Below are positions 1 through 13,045 of a DNA stretch of 64,000 bases, in pieces. The translations under genes and the position numbers were made by a program. The DNA is from Paraescarpia echinospica (Eukaryota; Annelida; Polychaeta; Sabellida; Siboglinidae). The notes under the pieces were generated by a model. It was not told the origin of the DNA. It did not search any database and worked only from the letters and a program-made list of their open reading frames with translations. Position 1 is the first letter of the stretch. Every line of letters starts with the position of its first letter. The DNA lies in NCBI GenBank assembly GCA_020002185.1, contig CM034531.1, forward strand, positions 79,725,738-79,789,737, given 5' to 3'.

Positions 1-210
1 AAATCCATATTAATCCAGAAACATTGTTTCATTCATTAATCAACCTACTGCATTCTAATTCCAAACTGTGTACATATTGCCATCTTTTAGGCTGAATTAA
101 AATCAACAAAGTTTAAAAAAAATTGCATGGAGAGTTTTCATGAATAAAAAATTATATATTTTTCATTTAAGCTACAGCTGTATTCCTAACGAAATCGAGA
201 TAATATATAT

Positions 211-284
211 TACACACACACATACACACACAAGCAGTGCACACATGCACACACAGCGACACGCACATACACACACACGCACTC

Positions 285-356
<72 letters not shown>
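211..356. repeat. (CA)n microsatellite
   Basis: Imperfect CA-rich sequence leads into an uninterrupted AC run from about 287 to 355. The long open frames over it on both strands are a by-product of the dinucleotide repeat. Confidence 0.97.
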
Positions 357-357
<1 letters not shown>

Positions 358-2340
358 CATCACATATTTGCCCAACTGTTCTTCTGATTACACTCTTGTC
401 GATATTGATCCCCATTTCAATATTATTTGTCAAAAATATGCATCCAATTTTCCTCCAATCATATCCGTCCATTCTTATTTCCTCCATCATGGGCACAACC
501 CTGGCCACACCCCAGGGGAGGTGATGGGATGTAAAGCTCACTGATGTAATCAACTTAACATTATTTTATTAATTCATTAACATTGTCCTTTTATGGTAAT
601 ATCCATAATAGATCCTTTGTATTATGATAATGACCGTATTTTAAAAAATTGCTATGAGTCCTGTGACTAAATTTGATAGCTCCCTCCGGGGCAGAGTTAT
701 TGGGTGCATTTCAGAGAATGCACAAAACACAAGGTGAAGTAATACCATTATCTTGATAGTGCGGTGTAAATAGTTCAGTGGATCAATAAATGGGTCACGG
801 TCTATTATTTTGCATGTCATAGCAAAAAATTTATGACTGCTCACAGAATGTCAGTAAACAAAGCCATTGGCAACTGTGATGCACTTCACATGCACATAAT
901 GATATCATTTATTTTATGGGTAGAGCACAGGGTAGAGCGGGGTAGAGTAGGGCTGGGTGTAGGGAAAATGTACTACCTGATACCCTTTTCATAGTTTTGC
1001 TGATTACATAACAACAGTAATTAACCCTTTCATTCCCATTCGTGCACACGAGTGTGTGAGAGCGTGCATGAATGCCGTAGGAGGGCCATTCTTGTGACCC
1101 CAACAGACTGAGAACACCACCAGGATATGATGTGACCTCATTAAGGATTATGCCATTACATAATGTACTTTTTTTGTGCATGACCTAGTCAGAAATAGAT
1201 TCTTGAACTGCAACAATTTCTTGGCAACATTGTCAAATGTGTTGTTTCTATCTCATATTCCAAATCTCATTACAATTTTTGGAAAAGTTAAATTAAATAG
1301 AGTATGTCATCTGTAGGTGTGTCATGCTATATTTAACTTTTTTTTTTGTACAATGACAGTTTAATCTCCTAGGTAGCTGGATAAATTAAACCACTGCATG
1401 TAATCAACAAAAACAAATTACACATAAAAATTTACATTTCACAGGTATCTATAAATTATGTTTGTCCTTGAAGATATTTTCCATGACACCATGTCAATTG
1501 TTTTGAGGTGTTGATGCACATAAAAATAGATGAAAAAACAAATGGATGTGATGAAATAACTGCATCTGTGTCTGGTTCATTTACAGTGGAAACTATTTCG
1601 AGTGACATACAAGGTACCATGACTTCTCTCACAGAAACTATCAAAGTTCAGAGTCTGCTGATAACAGTCAAACTAATTTCCTTCATCAACCATGGGAAAA
1701 TCAGAAAAACAAATGGTGGACACAGACATATATTTTCAAGTGGCTGGTTTTAAAATGTTGCAAAAATATTGGCGAAATTTGAACGAAATCCTTATCAGTG
1801 GTCTTAATTAATGAATAATAAATGTAACTATGATATCAACCATCCAATGGTTGTTATAAAAATATGTTTTATATACATATGATAGCAAATCGGATGACCT
1901 GCAATTTTCATGTAGTCAAAACTAATTGGGTCAATCATATTAAACTGAAACTACACGCACACAGCAAGATAACCATGCATGAATAATTATACTGGCAGCA
2001 TTACCAATCAGTGATGGTCATGATAAAAATAATGATACAAGTGTACCGTTTATCTACATTACAATACTTACAGACTTTCTGGAAATGACAAACCATTTTG
2101 GATCTCGATAAAACAAAGCTGATTACAATGGGATTATGAGGGTCACCAGGTCGAGACATAAAAATGCGTATTGGCCTAATTATCATGAATACTGAAGGTG
2201 TTACATGTAGTGCTGTTGAAATGTTACAGATGATTTACAGTAGTTTCACAGTAATAATATTATTCTAAAAATCATCTTCAATAACGTGTGATTATAATTA
2301 TCACTCCTGGAGAATAAAAGAACTGGACTTTATCCCAATT
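357..2340. other. No gene seen
   Basis: AT-rich single-copy-looking sequence without a convincing exon. A short plus-strand open frame at 1508-1753 has alternating hydrophobic residues but no clear splice sites or start context, so I do not call it. Confidence 0.6.
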
Positions 2341-2860
2341 TCTGTAATTTTCATAACGTGTTTCATTGGTTGATACTTTTTTTAATAATAATAATAATAA
2401 TAATGGTTTATTACAGAAACTGTGATACATTCCAATCAATTACATACATAGATTGCTATGGTATCTGTAATGAGGGTATAAAGCCACGAGTGGCTGATTA
2501 GCCCTCACAATACATGTGATACATAAGAAATTCCATGGTACAAAATAACAATTTGTGTGATTGAAGAAAGAAGAAAAACAGAAACATGAATCACAACAGT
2601 ACTATTTTCATGAATACTTCATGTAAAATAGCAACAAAAATGCTATTTATATATGTCATTACTATTATTTACTAGCAAAAAATTCTTAAGTTGACGTTTA
2701 AACGTTGCTAATGCATAATTACAATTACAATCCACTGTTGTCGCCATATAGTTCCATAATTTAACACCATAATTATTATGGCATCAACCAATGAAATGCT
2801 TTATGAGATTTTCAACACATAGATGGGAGAGTCATTTCTGGCGATGAACCAACAGTAATA
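2341..2860. mobile_element. Inverted-repeat element enclosing a LINE 3' end
   Basis: The sequence TTTCATTGGTTGATAC near 2361 is mirrored by GCATCAACCAATGAAATG near 2783. The similarity extends outward with mismatches (left about 2341-2375, right about 2783-2850). Between the two halves lies the 3' end of a minus-strand retroelement. I read this as a miniature inverted-repeat element that carries or received the retroelement piece; the outer ends are not precisely defined. Confidence 0.45.
2382..2790 (-). pseudogene. LINE 3' end, truncated (minus strand)
   Basis: Read on the minus strand, about 2790 down to 2660 gives the typical last residues of a non-LTR reverse transcriptase ORF: a G-V-K-L-W-N motif followed by a TFKRQLKNFLL-like segment. 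An untranslated tail follows and ends in an (ATT)n run at 2404-2382, the usual simple tail of many invertebrate LINEs. Nothing of the polymerase core is left. Clade not assigned. Confidence 0.6.
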
Positions 2861-3289
2861 GCGGTAACAAATAACCTTTGGATGTGGACCAGTAGCAGCT
2901 GGTCTAACAAGTGATGTTTTGCAATATCATACTGCACCTTCAGAGCAAAACAATCACAAAATATATCTTATTTTTTAACACAATATTTGCACGCATCGTT
3001 AGATCATAGTTTGTGATGGGATGTAAATCAGAAATACCAGTGCATAAGCCACAGGTGAGCATCAATTTAGCCAAAAAGGAACATGTCATTACTCCATTAC
3101 AGTAGTTTACAAGTGGGAACTAAGAGATACAAATTGGTTTATTTTAGGAATAACTACTTTAATAGTTAGCACACATGTTGGGATTTGGCCAGCCTGGTCC
3201 ATATGACCAATGCTCCTTATGTTCATCACTGCAAGAAAGGCTGGCCGACAGTGCATTGTAGAAAAGGAATTTAAACAAAGCTCTCTTTT

Positions 3290-3700
3290 TACATTCCATA
3301 GATAAAATGACTGTATTCAGAGCCCGTAGAGGAGACTGGTGGGCAAAAGATAGTTTGAAGAAGAAGCTGGTGAGGAGTCGACTAAAGTTGGCTGGATATA
3401 TGGTGTGAATGGCAGAAGATTGTTGGCAAAGAAACAGATGCCTAGAGATTGAAAGGGGAAAGGAGGTGAGGAAGACCTAGACCGAGTTGTGAGGATTGCT
3501 TAAAGAAACATTTTGAGGGAATGAGAGATAAGTGGAATACAAGCAAAATACAGAGGGAAGTGGAGATGGTTGGTGGAGACAGCAGTGCAAGAACAGAGGG
3601 GAGATGGTTGGTGGAGACAGCAGTGCAAGAACAGAGGGGAGATGGTTGGTGGAGACAGCAGTGCAAGAACAGAGGGGAGAAGAACAAGAAAACAAACCGA
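3290..3700 (+). pseudogene. LINE reverse transcriptase C-terminal relic
   Basis: The plus strand encodes, with several stops, the well known tail of non-LTR ORF2 proteins: a KLVRSRLKLAGYMV segment (usually R-x-x-W-x-GHVxRM), then a basic RGRPR-like stretch, an E-D-C-L-K-K segment and a final W-x-x-LVETAVQEQRG-like end. The frame is interrupted by at least two stops near 3400-3490, so it is a dead 3' fragment. Its last coding portion has been amplified into the three-copy repeat at 3563-3676. Confidence 0.6.
3563..3676 (+). repeat. 38-bp tandem repeat, 3 copies
   Basis: Three nearly identical 38-bp units start at 3563, 3601 and 3639. Because 38 is not a multiple of three, the same residues appear in all three frames. 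The unit derives from the terminal coding part of the LINE relic around it. Confidence 0.9.
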
Positions 3701-4668
3701 AGACCACTATCAAGACTAACCTCACCCTGGATAGTCTGGTGGAAGGCGAACAACAACATTGTATTCAGAAAGTTGTTTTTAATAATATTCGTCATTGTGC
3801 AACTTTAAATATCTACATGCATTATTTATCTGAATGTGCAGGTTATGCTGTGTTTAATTCAGGTGTGACATGCAAAAATATAATAAATGTTTTCACTGAA
3901 TAAACTGCCAAGTTAACAAGTAACATCCTTGGTGGCATTCGTGACTACTGCAACAATTCCTTTTATTTATTCCACCTGGGGAGGTCATGTGTTTGAACTC
4001 GTCTTCTGCCAACTGTTCAGTCAGTTGTGACACGCCGCTCTTTGATAGTGCTTACACAGGTGTGACACAAATAATGAAATGTTGCCCCACCCAAATCATG
4101 TATGCTGAATTTCATGTGTCATGAAATATTATCTTGGTAGAAAATCCTCCGTTGCAGACAACTAACTGTATGAAGCAATGCTAAGCAAACATTTTCTTGT
4201 GGCTTTGTCATCGTAACTCACTGTGTTTATTTTAATAGTTTGTAGTCAGATCACACATCTGGATCAGCAGAATGGCAATGTATGCCCTGTATCAACCAGA
4301 TTATAATACTAATAAACTCTGCCAATGTCCATAGATGATAAACTCCGATGGGTTATGTCAAAACCAGTTTGTAATAAAGAAATAACTGCTGGATATGTTT
4401 TCAAGGATTTATTAATAGCTTTGATTCCAAGTATGCTAGACAAAACAACTACATAAAGAAAACACTTCCTGGATACAACACACGACCAATCGACAAAAAA
4501 TCCATCATTATACAGAATCTGATGTTAAATTTAAGTCCTGAGCTTTCTTAATGAATGCTAAAAGCTGTACACTGGCGAAAGTGGCCCGGTGGCGTGCCCT
4601 GGTGTTAACAGTTTTAGTATACAAAATCATTGTTAAGGAGCGAAATTTATTTTAAAAGACAAAATGGG
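3701..4668. other. No gene seen
   Basis: AT-rich sequence with short open frames only. No recognisable exon, RNA gene or transposon end. Confidence 0.55.
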
Positions 4669-7600
4669 ATTGTTGGTGAGACCATGAAGACCATGTCTAA
4701 CTTACATACTAAACTGTTGAAGTCTCAATTTACATTGTTGGTGAGACCGCGAAGACCATGTCTAACTTACATACTAAACTGTTGAAGTCTCAACTTAGAT
4801 TGTTGGTGAGACCGCGAAGACCATGTCTAACTTACATACTAAACTGTTGAAGTCTCAATTTAGATTGTTGGTGAGACCGCGAAGACCATGTCTAACTTAC
4901 ATACTAAACTGTTGAAGTCTCAACTTAGATTGTTGGTGAGACTGCGAAGACCATGTCTAACTTACATACTAAACTGTTGAAGTCTCAACTTAGATTGTTG
5001 GTGAGACTGCGAAGACCATGTCTAACTTACATACTAAACTGTTGAAGTCTCAATTTAGATTGTTGGTGAGACTGCGAAGACCATGTCTAACTTACATACT
5101 AAACTGTTGAAGTCTCAACTTAGATTGTTGGTGAGACTGCGAAGACCGTGTCTAACTTACATACTAAACTGTTGAAGTCTCAACTTAGATTGTTGGTGAG
5201 ACTGCGAAGACCGTGTCTAACTTACATACTAAACTGTTGAAGTCTCAATTTAGATTGTTGGTGAGACTGCGAAGACCGTGTCTAACTTACATACTAAACT
5301 GTTGAAGTCTCAATTTAGATTGTTGGTGAGACCACGAAGACCATGTCTAACTTACATACTAAACTGTTGAAGTCTCAATTTAGATTGTTGGTGAGACCAC
5401 GAAGACCATGTCTAACTTACATACTAAACTGGTGAAGTCTCAATTTAGATTGTTGGTGAGACCACGAAGACCATGTCTAACTTACATACTAAACTGTTGA
5501 AGTCTTAATTTAGATTGTTTGTGAGACCGCGAAGACCATGTCTAACTTACATACTAACCTAGTGAAGTCTCAATTTAGATTGTTGGCGAGACTGCGAAGA
5601 CCATGTCTAACTTACATACTAAACTGTTGAAGTCTCAATTTAGATTGTTGGTGAGACTGCGAAGACCGTGTCTAACTTACATACTAAACTGGTGAAGTCT
5701 CAATTTAGATTGTTGGTGGACCGCGAAGACCATGTCTAACTTACATACTAAACTGTTGAAGTCTCAATTTAGATTGTTGGTGAGACCACGAAGACCATGT
5801 CTAACTTACATACTAAACTGTTGAAGTCTCAATTTAGATTGTTGGTGAGACCACGAAGACCATGTCTAACTTACATACTAAACTGTTGAAGTCTCAATTT
5901 AGATTGTTGGTGAGACCGCGAAGACCATGTCTAACTTACATACTAAACTGTTGAAGTCTCAACTTAGATTGTTGGTGAGACTGCGAAGACCATGTCTAAC
6001 TTACATACTAAACTGTTGAAGTCTCAATTTAGATTGTTGGTGAGACCGCGAAGACCATGTCTAACTTACATACTAAACTGTTGAAGTCTCAACTTAGATT
6101 GTTGGTGAGACTGCGAAGACCATGTCCAACTTACATACTAAACTGTTGAAGTCTCAATTTAGATTGTTGGTGAGAATGCGAAGACCATGTCTAACTTACA
6201 TACTAAACTGTTGAAGTCTCAATTTAGATTGTTGGTGAGACCACGAAGACCATGTCTAATTTACATACTAAACTGTTGAAGTCTCAACTTAGATTGTTGG
6301 TGAGACTGCGAAGACCATGTCTAACTTACATACTAAACTGTTGAAGTCTCAATTTAGATTGTTGGTGAGACCACGAAGACCATGTCTAACTTACATACTA
6401 AACTGGTGAAGTCTCAATTTAGATTGTTGGTGAGACCACGGAGACCATGTCTAACTTACATACTAAACTGTTGAAGTCTCAACTTAGATTGTTGGTGAGA
6501 ATGCGAAGACCATGTCTAACTTACATACTAAACTGTTGAAGTCTCAATTTAGATTGTTGGTGAGCGAAGACCATGTCTAACTTACATACTAAACTGTTGA
6601 AGTCTCAATTTAGATTGTTGGTGAGACCACGAAGACCATGTCTAACTTACATACTAAACTGTTGAAGTCTCAATTTAGATTGTTGGTGAGACCACGAAGA
6701 CCATGTCTAACTTACATACTAAACTGGTGAAGTCTCAATTTAGATTGTTGGTGAGACCACGAAGACCATGTCTAACTTACATACTAAACTGTTGAAGTCT
6801 TAATTTAGATTGTTTGTGAGACCGCGAAGACCATGTCTAACTTACATACTAACCTAGTGAAGTCTCAATTTAGATTGTTGGCGAGACTGCGAAGACCATG
6901 TCTAACTTACATACTAAACTGTTGAAGTCTCAATTTAGATTGTTGGTGAGACTGCGAAGACCATGTCTAACTTACATACTAAACTGGTGAAGTCTCAATT
7001 TAGATTGTTGGTGAGACCGCGAAGACCATGTCTAACTTACATACTAAACTGTTGAAGTCTCAATTTAGATTGTTGGTGAGACCACGAAGACCATGTCTAA
7101 CTTACATACTAAACTGGTGAAGTCTCAATTTAGATTGTTGGTGAGACCACGAAGACCATGTCTAACTTACATACTAAACAGTTGAAGTCTTAATTTAGAT
7201 TGTTTGTGAGACCGCGAAGACCATGTCTAACTTACATACTAACCTAGTGAAGTCTCAATTTAGATTGTTGGCGAGACTGCGAAGACCATGTCTAACTTAC
7301 ATACTAAACTGTTGAAGTCTCAATTTAGACTGTTGGTGAGACCGCAAAAACCATGTCTAACTTACATACTAAACTGGTGAAGTCTCAATTTAGATTGTTG
7401 GTGTACCGCGAAGACCATGTCTAACTTACATACTAAACTGTTGATGTCTGAATTTAGATTGTTGGTGAGACAGCGAAGACCATGTCTAACTTACATACTA
7501 AACTGTTGAAGTCTCAATTTAGACTTTTGGTGAGACCACGAAGACCATGTCTAACTTACATACTAACCTGGTGAAGTCTCAATTTAGAAATATTGGCGAG

Positions 7601-8109
7601 ACCGCGAAGACCATGTCTAACTTACATACTAACCTGTTGAAGTCTCAATTTAGACTGTTGGTGAGACCGCAAAAACCATGTCTAACTTACATACTAAACT
7701 GTTGAAGTCTCAACTTAGATTGTTGGTGAGACTGCGAAGACCATGTCTAACTTACATACTAAACTGCTGAAGTCTCAATTTAGATTGTTGGTGAGACTGC
7801 GAAGACCATGTCTAACTTACATACTAAACTGTTGAAGTCTCAATTTAGATTGTTGGTGAGACTACGAAGACCATGTCTAACTTACATACTAAACTGGTGA
7901 AGTCTCAATTTAGATTGTTGGTGAGACCACGAAGACCATGTCTAACTTACATACTAAACTGTTGAAGTCTCAATTTAGACTGTTGGTGAGACCGCAAAAA
8001 CCATGTCTAACTTACATACTAAACTGGTGAAGTCTCAATTTAGATTGTTGGTGAGACCGCGAAGACCATGTCTAACTTACATACTAATCTGCTGAAGTCT
8101 GAATTTAGA
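4669..8109. repeat. 65-bp satellite array, about 53 copies
   Basis: The unit starts ATTGTTGGTGAGACC and ends GTCTCAATTTAG, with a strict 65-bp period across 3.4 kb. Variation is concentrated at a few sites (CCGCG, CTGCG or CCACG after GTGAGA; CATG or CGTG; TTTAG or CTTAG). Three stretches carry the same rare variant set (TGTTTGTGAG, then CTAACCTAGTG, then TTGGCGAG) near 5520, 6815 and 7205, showing that blocks of several units were duplicated inside the array. No open frame spans it. Confidence 0.98.
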
Positions 8110-11100
8110 ATAATAGTTTAAGAACTTAAAAAAAAAATTACCGACAGACACCATTGGAGAGTTATTGTGAAAAACTTACCTGGGACCTGTTCTGATGATA
8201 ATTACATGACATGATGATTACTAAGTTACTTAAGTGTGCCCCCGGTCACTCAAACAATACCCATGAAGATTAAAAACTGAGAGTAATAAGTTCATTACTA
8301 AGACCAATTTACTACATATGAAGGAATTAATGGTATCTTTTAGAATAGAGGAATCCATAGATTGTAAACGTTTATATATATATACGGTTGTACATTAACC
8401 AGATAACCCATTGATATGATTGTTAACAAAACAAATTAATAACCACCTTATTTCTGTAATATTTGTAAATTGTATCAACCATTCAAGTAAGCACCAATCC
8501 ATGTACAAATGCTGAATATGGGAGTATGCCTCCTTGACTTTTATCACCCCACTTATAACCCCATGGGGTCTATATTTGGTACACTAATTTGTGGCAGGCC
8601 TGCAGCAGGTAACAATGGGGCCTGAGTTATTGCCTCACTAACTGTTACCTATGTAAAGTTCTGGTCTGACCCCACACACCGAGATAATGCAAATGTGCGT
8701 ATAATTATGCATACTGGGGAATATATCCAAACACACAGATCAGGGATCATCCCAATGAATCTATGACGTTTGGTTACAAAACATTTGGTTACAAGGCATT
8801 TGGTCACACAATATTTGGTCACAAGACAATTGGTCATGTCCAAACATGTTAACATATGTTTACTTTTCATGCAATTATGTGCTGGACATAAAAAAACTCA
8901 TCAAACATCCAGCATAGTACATCATATAAAAAGTAAGACATAACATTATCACTTTACTAGATGATTTATAGTGCTTTAATGCAGTTCATGCTTTCCTTGT
9001 TTAGTTAATATATGATTGAACATTCATGTGATCTTTCATGTTATGTATTGTGAGTTAATAGTCTGTTTATATGACTGCATATCTGTACGTGAAATGTTTA
9101 GTCTGAGACAAAACTGTCTATTTGACCACAGCTACAATCAATGGTGCACAGGTTCACGTGACCAATAGGTTGCACTATTGTATCATTAGAACTAAGCAAA
9201 GATTCAGATTAAGTTTTAATGAAACTGTCACAAAACCACAAACATATCACTGACACACTTCACAGATCAGAAACCACCAAAACAGGTAAGACAGGAGTGA
9301 CAGAAACTCCATGGACCATGCCCTGTGAGGGTGCATGGATTAGTACATCTCATATGCACTGATACATCAACTATAGTCACTACAGAAAACCCATGTTTCA
9401 AGGTATATATGTGCTGGCACTAATAAGCACTTGAAGTGTTTCAGGAAAAGACAACTTAAATCTGTTTTTTGTGAGAAAAACTCACTATTATCCTTTGTCC
9501 TCAGAGTGTAAATAAAATATTGTACATGATATTGAAACATCTTAAGAACCCCAAATCAAAATGGCTGGTGCAATGGTAGAAAATACTTAAATCATTATTA
9601 TAAAACTATATATTTTTTTATTTGAAATTTCACCCATTCAGAAATGTAATTTATTTGCATTGATCACATCTTGCCCTGAACCCCTTCACTTCCTTTGTTT
9701 CAACCCTGCACACCCCCTCAACGTGCACCTCTCCGTCAAGCCAACCGAGATTTCAATAATGTTGAGTTACCTTTGATACGTCCCCTTCTCAGCAGGTATA
9801 CAGCACTAAATCAGTCCCCGTTCATCGTACCTGGGCTAATCCCAGGAGTGCCTAGGTAAAAATATCCACACAGAGAATCGTGTTGATATAGGACCCATTT
9901 CACTTGTGCCTAGACCAGAGACGAGAGAGTTGGCTACTGGCTCCTTCAGCAGGAACTGAAGGCACTGTTGGCTTCACAGTGGCAGTAAGTGTGGGATGAA
10001 AGGAGCCTCCTCCTCCCCAGGGACATGGGAAGAATGAGTGAGGAGCCCAGGGAATAAGGGAGAGAACGCAATGACATTAGTGGAGAAAGGGTGAGTGGAT
10101 ATTTCTGATGATGAGACTAAATATTACAATACACAAAACAATGTTATTTCAAGGTGCTATTTACAAAGTCAAAGAAGACAATGCCAAATTGTTATCTTGT
10201 TTTCTTTCTTTTGATACTAAATTAGACAAGCTCAGTATCTGATATATATGTTCAATAATGGACATACAACATTTACGGGAGTGAAGGACACACATAGATG
10301 CATGCACACACTCATGCACACACACATGCACACATGCATACACATACACCACATGCACGCATAGACACCACACGCATGCAACATACACTCAGACATTTGG
10401 TATTATTACATCAGGTAGTTTGCATATGTATGGATATTGTAATTTAAACAGAGCACAGTGCTTGTAAATACATTACCCAGTCTATTCTACAGTGTGACTC
10501 AGGTAGTCGTTTTAAGTCTTTAAATATAAATTTTGCAAAGTAGTTTCTCTTCCGTCAAAGGTGTAACTATGTGGTATTATGGTGTTACAATCAGTTATTA
10601 CACATCAAACAAAACAATATGGATGAAATGCCTGCCTGCAGTCATTTGGCAGGGGGAAATGTTGAGGGCTAATATATCCAGGGGTGTGTCCTACACCCCT
10701 GAAGCATACATAATTATGTCAGCCATCATTAATGTATTAGTTTGTCCATTTGGTCAGTTCAGACAATTGGTCTCCAGGGGTTAGCACACGTATAGACTGA
10801 GGTAGACCAATACCTTTAGGCTGACCCACAGACTGATACTTTTAATGGCATAAGTGAGTTCACACAGAGATATGTGGCCCAGCTCTATTGCCATGAACAC
10901 AATGCTGTACTAGAAGGTATGCAACTCATAATATGCACCTGACCAGTGCATTGCCTATGTATGTTTATGAGGTGCATTACATGATGTAGTCCATTAATAA
11001 ATCACTATTGTGGTCCATGACTGGAGAGACTTTCTCACTTGCCAACATAGTTATGGGGGTGTCACTGCACATATAATGGTATTACTTATTCATTCTGGGG

Positions 11101-11225
11101 TTTAATACAGCTACAAGTATTACTAAATAGTACAAGAAGCTGCTGTTGCAGATAAACTTTGGTAATATTGATTCGTTTTGTTTTTCATATGCCGGATTAG
11201 CCGTGCGATTTACGGCCCAGTCTAG
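8110..11225. other. Mostly unassigned; minor repeats
   Basis: Holds a short degenerate repeat of about 15 bp (ACATTTGGTTACAAG-like, about five copies, 8765-8838) and a CA/TGCA-rich low-complexity stretch (10270-10390). One weak exon-like block is described at 9914-9984. Otherwise nothing is recognised. Confidence 0.55.
9914..9984 (+). CDS. Weak candidate internal exon
   Basis: A pyrimidine-rich acceptor (TTTCACTTGTGCCTAG) precedes 71 bp that read without stop as a coding-like peptide containing V-G-Y-W-L-L-Q-Q-E-L. A good donor follows (CA|GTAAGTG). The base composition is less AT-rich than around it. No family is recognised, no partner exon was found, and this could be chance. Confidence 0.2.
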
Positions 11226-12929
11226 CAGAGAGACACGTGGACCAGTGTAACAGAGAGTTACACAAACCAGTGTGGCTGAGAGATACACGGACCAGTGTGG
11301 CTGAGAGATACATGGACCATTGTGGCTGAGAGACACATGGACCAGTGTGACAGAGAGATACACGGATCAGTGCAGCTGAGAGATATATGGATCAGTGTGA
11401 CAGAGAGATACACGGACCAGTGTGGCTGAGAGATATACGGATCAGTGTGACAGAGAGATACACGGACCAGTGTGGCTGAGAGACACATGGACCAGTGTGA
11501 CTGAAAGATATATGGACCAGTGTGGCTGAGAGATACACAGACCAGTGAGGCTGAGAGATACATGAACCAGTGTGTCTGAGAGATACATGGAGCAGTGTGG
11601 CTGAGAGATACACAGACCAGTGTGGCTGAGAGATACACGGAGCAGTGTGGCTGAGAGATACACAGACCAGTGTGGCTGAGAGATACACGGAGCAGTGTGG
11701 CTGAGAGATACACAGACCAGTGTGGCTGAGAGATACACGGAGCAGTGTGGCTGAGAGATACACAGACCAGTGTGGCTGAGAGATACACGGAGCAGTGTGG
11801 CTGAGAGATACACAGACCAGTGTGGCTGAGAGATACACGGAGCAGTGTGGCTGAGAGATACACAGACCAGTGTGGCACGGAGCAGTGTGGCTGAGAGATA
11901 CACAGACCAGTGTGGCTGAGAGATACACGGAGCAGTGTGGCTGAGAGATACACAGACCAGTGTGGCTGAGAGATACACGGAGCAGTGTGGCTGAGAGATA
12001 CACAGTGTGGCTGAGAGATACACAGTGTGGCTGAGAGATACACAGACCAGTGTGGCTGAGAGATACACGGAGCAGTGTGGCTGAGAGATACACAGACCAG
12101 TGTGGCTGAGAGATACACAGACCAGTGTGGCTGAGAGATACACGGAGCAGTGTGGCTGAGAGATACACAGACCAGTGTGGCTGAGAGATACACAGACCAG
12201 TGTGGCTGAGAGATACACAGACCAGTGTGGCTGAGAGATACACGGAGCAGTGTGGCTGAGAGATACATGAACCAGTGTGTCTGAGAGATACACGGAGCAG
12301 TGTGGCTGAGAGATACATGGACCAGTGTGGCTGAGAGATACACGGACCAGTGTGACAGAGAGATATACGGACCAGTATGTCTGAGAGATACACGGACCAG
12401 TGTGACAGAGAGATACATGGACCAGTGTGACACACAGAGAGATACACAGACCAGTGTGACAGAGAGATACACGGACCAGTGTAGCTGAGAGATACACGGA
12501 CCAGTGTGACAGAGAAATACACAGACCAGAGTGGCTGAGAGATACACGGACCAGTGTGACAAAGAGATACACGGACCAGTGTAGCTGAGAGATACACGGA
12601 CCAGTGTGTCTGAGAGATACACGGACCAGTGTGACAGAGAGATACACAGACCAGTGTAGCTGAGAGATACACGGACCAGTGTGACAGAGAAATACACAGA
12701 CCAGAGTGGCTGAGAGATACATGGACCAGAGTGGCTGAGAAATACACGGACCAGTGTGACAGAGAGATACACGGACCAGGTATGGCTGAGAGATACACGG
12801 ACCAGTGTGACTGAGAGATACACGGACCAGTGTGACTGAGAGATACACGGAATAGTGTGACTGAGAGATACACGGACCAGTGTGGCTAAGAGATACATGG
12901 ACCAGTGTGGCTATAAGAGATACACGGTC
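11226..12929. repeat. 25-bp minisatellite, about 68 copies
   Basis: The unit is GAGAGATACACGGACCAGTG plus five bases (TGGCT or TGACA). In the middle (about 11580-12300) two variants, one with CACGGAGCAG and one with CACAGACCAG, alternate regularly and form a 50-bp higher-order unit; the flanks are more mixed. All minus-strand frames are open for about 500 codons only because a stop-free 25-bp unit cycles through every frame, so I do not call protein here. Confidence 0.97.
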
Positions 12930-13045
12930 CATCTTAAATATGTGATATCCTCCACTGAACAATCATCGCAATGTGATATCTCAGCATTCTTCATACACAC
13001 AATTCCAACTTGAATCAAACTCAACAAAGTCATTTGTCTCCAAAG

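Noticed and set aside
4669..8109. CRISPR-like regular repeats
   Set aside because: No unique spacers between units, a eukaryotic context and no cas genes; it is a satellite.
11258..12962. Three overlapping minus-strand open frames of about 500 codons
   Set aside because: They are the same stop-free 25-bp unit read in three registers; the rotation of one repeat through all frames explains them fully.
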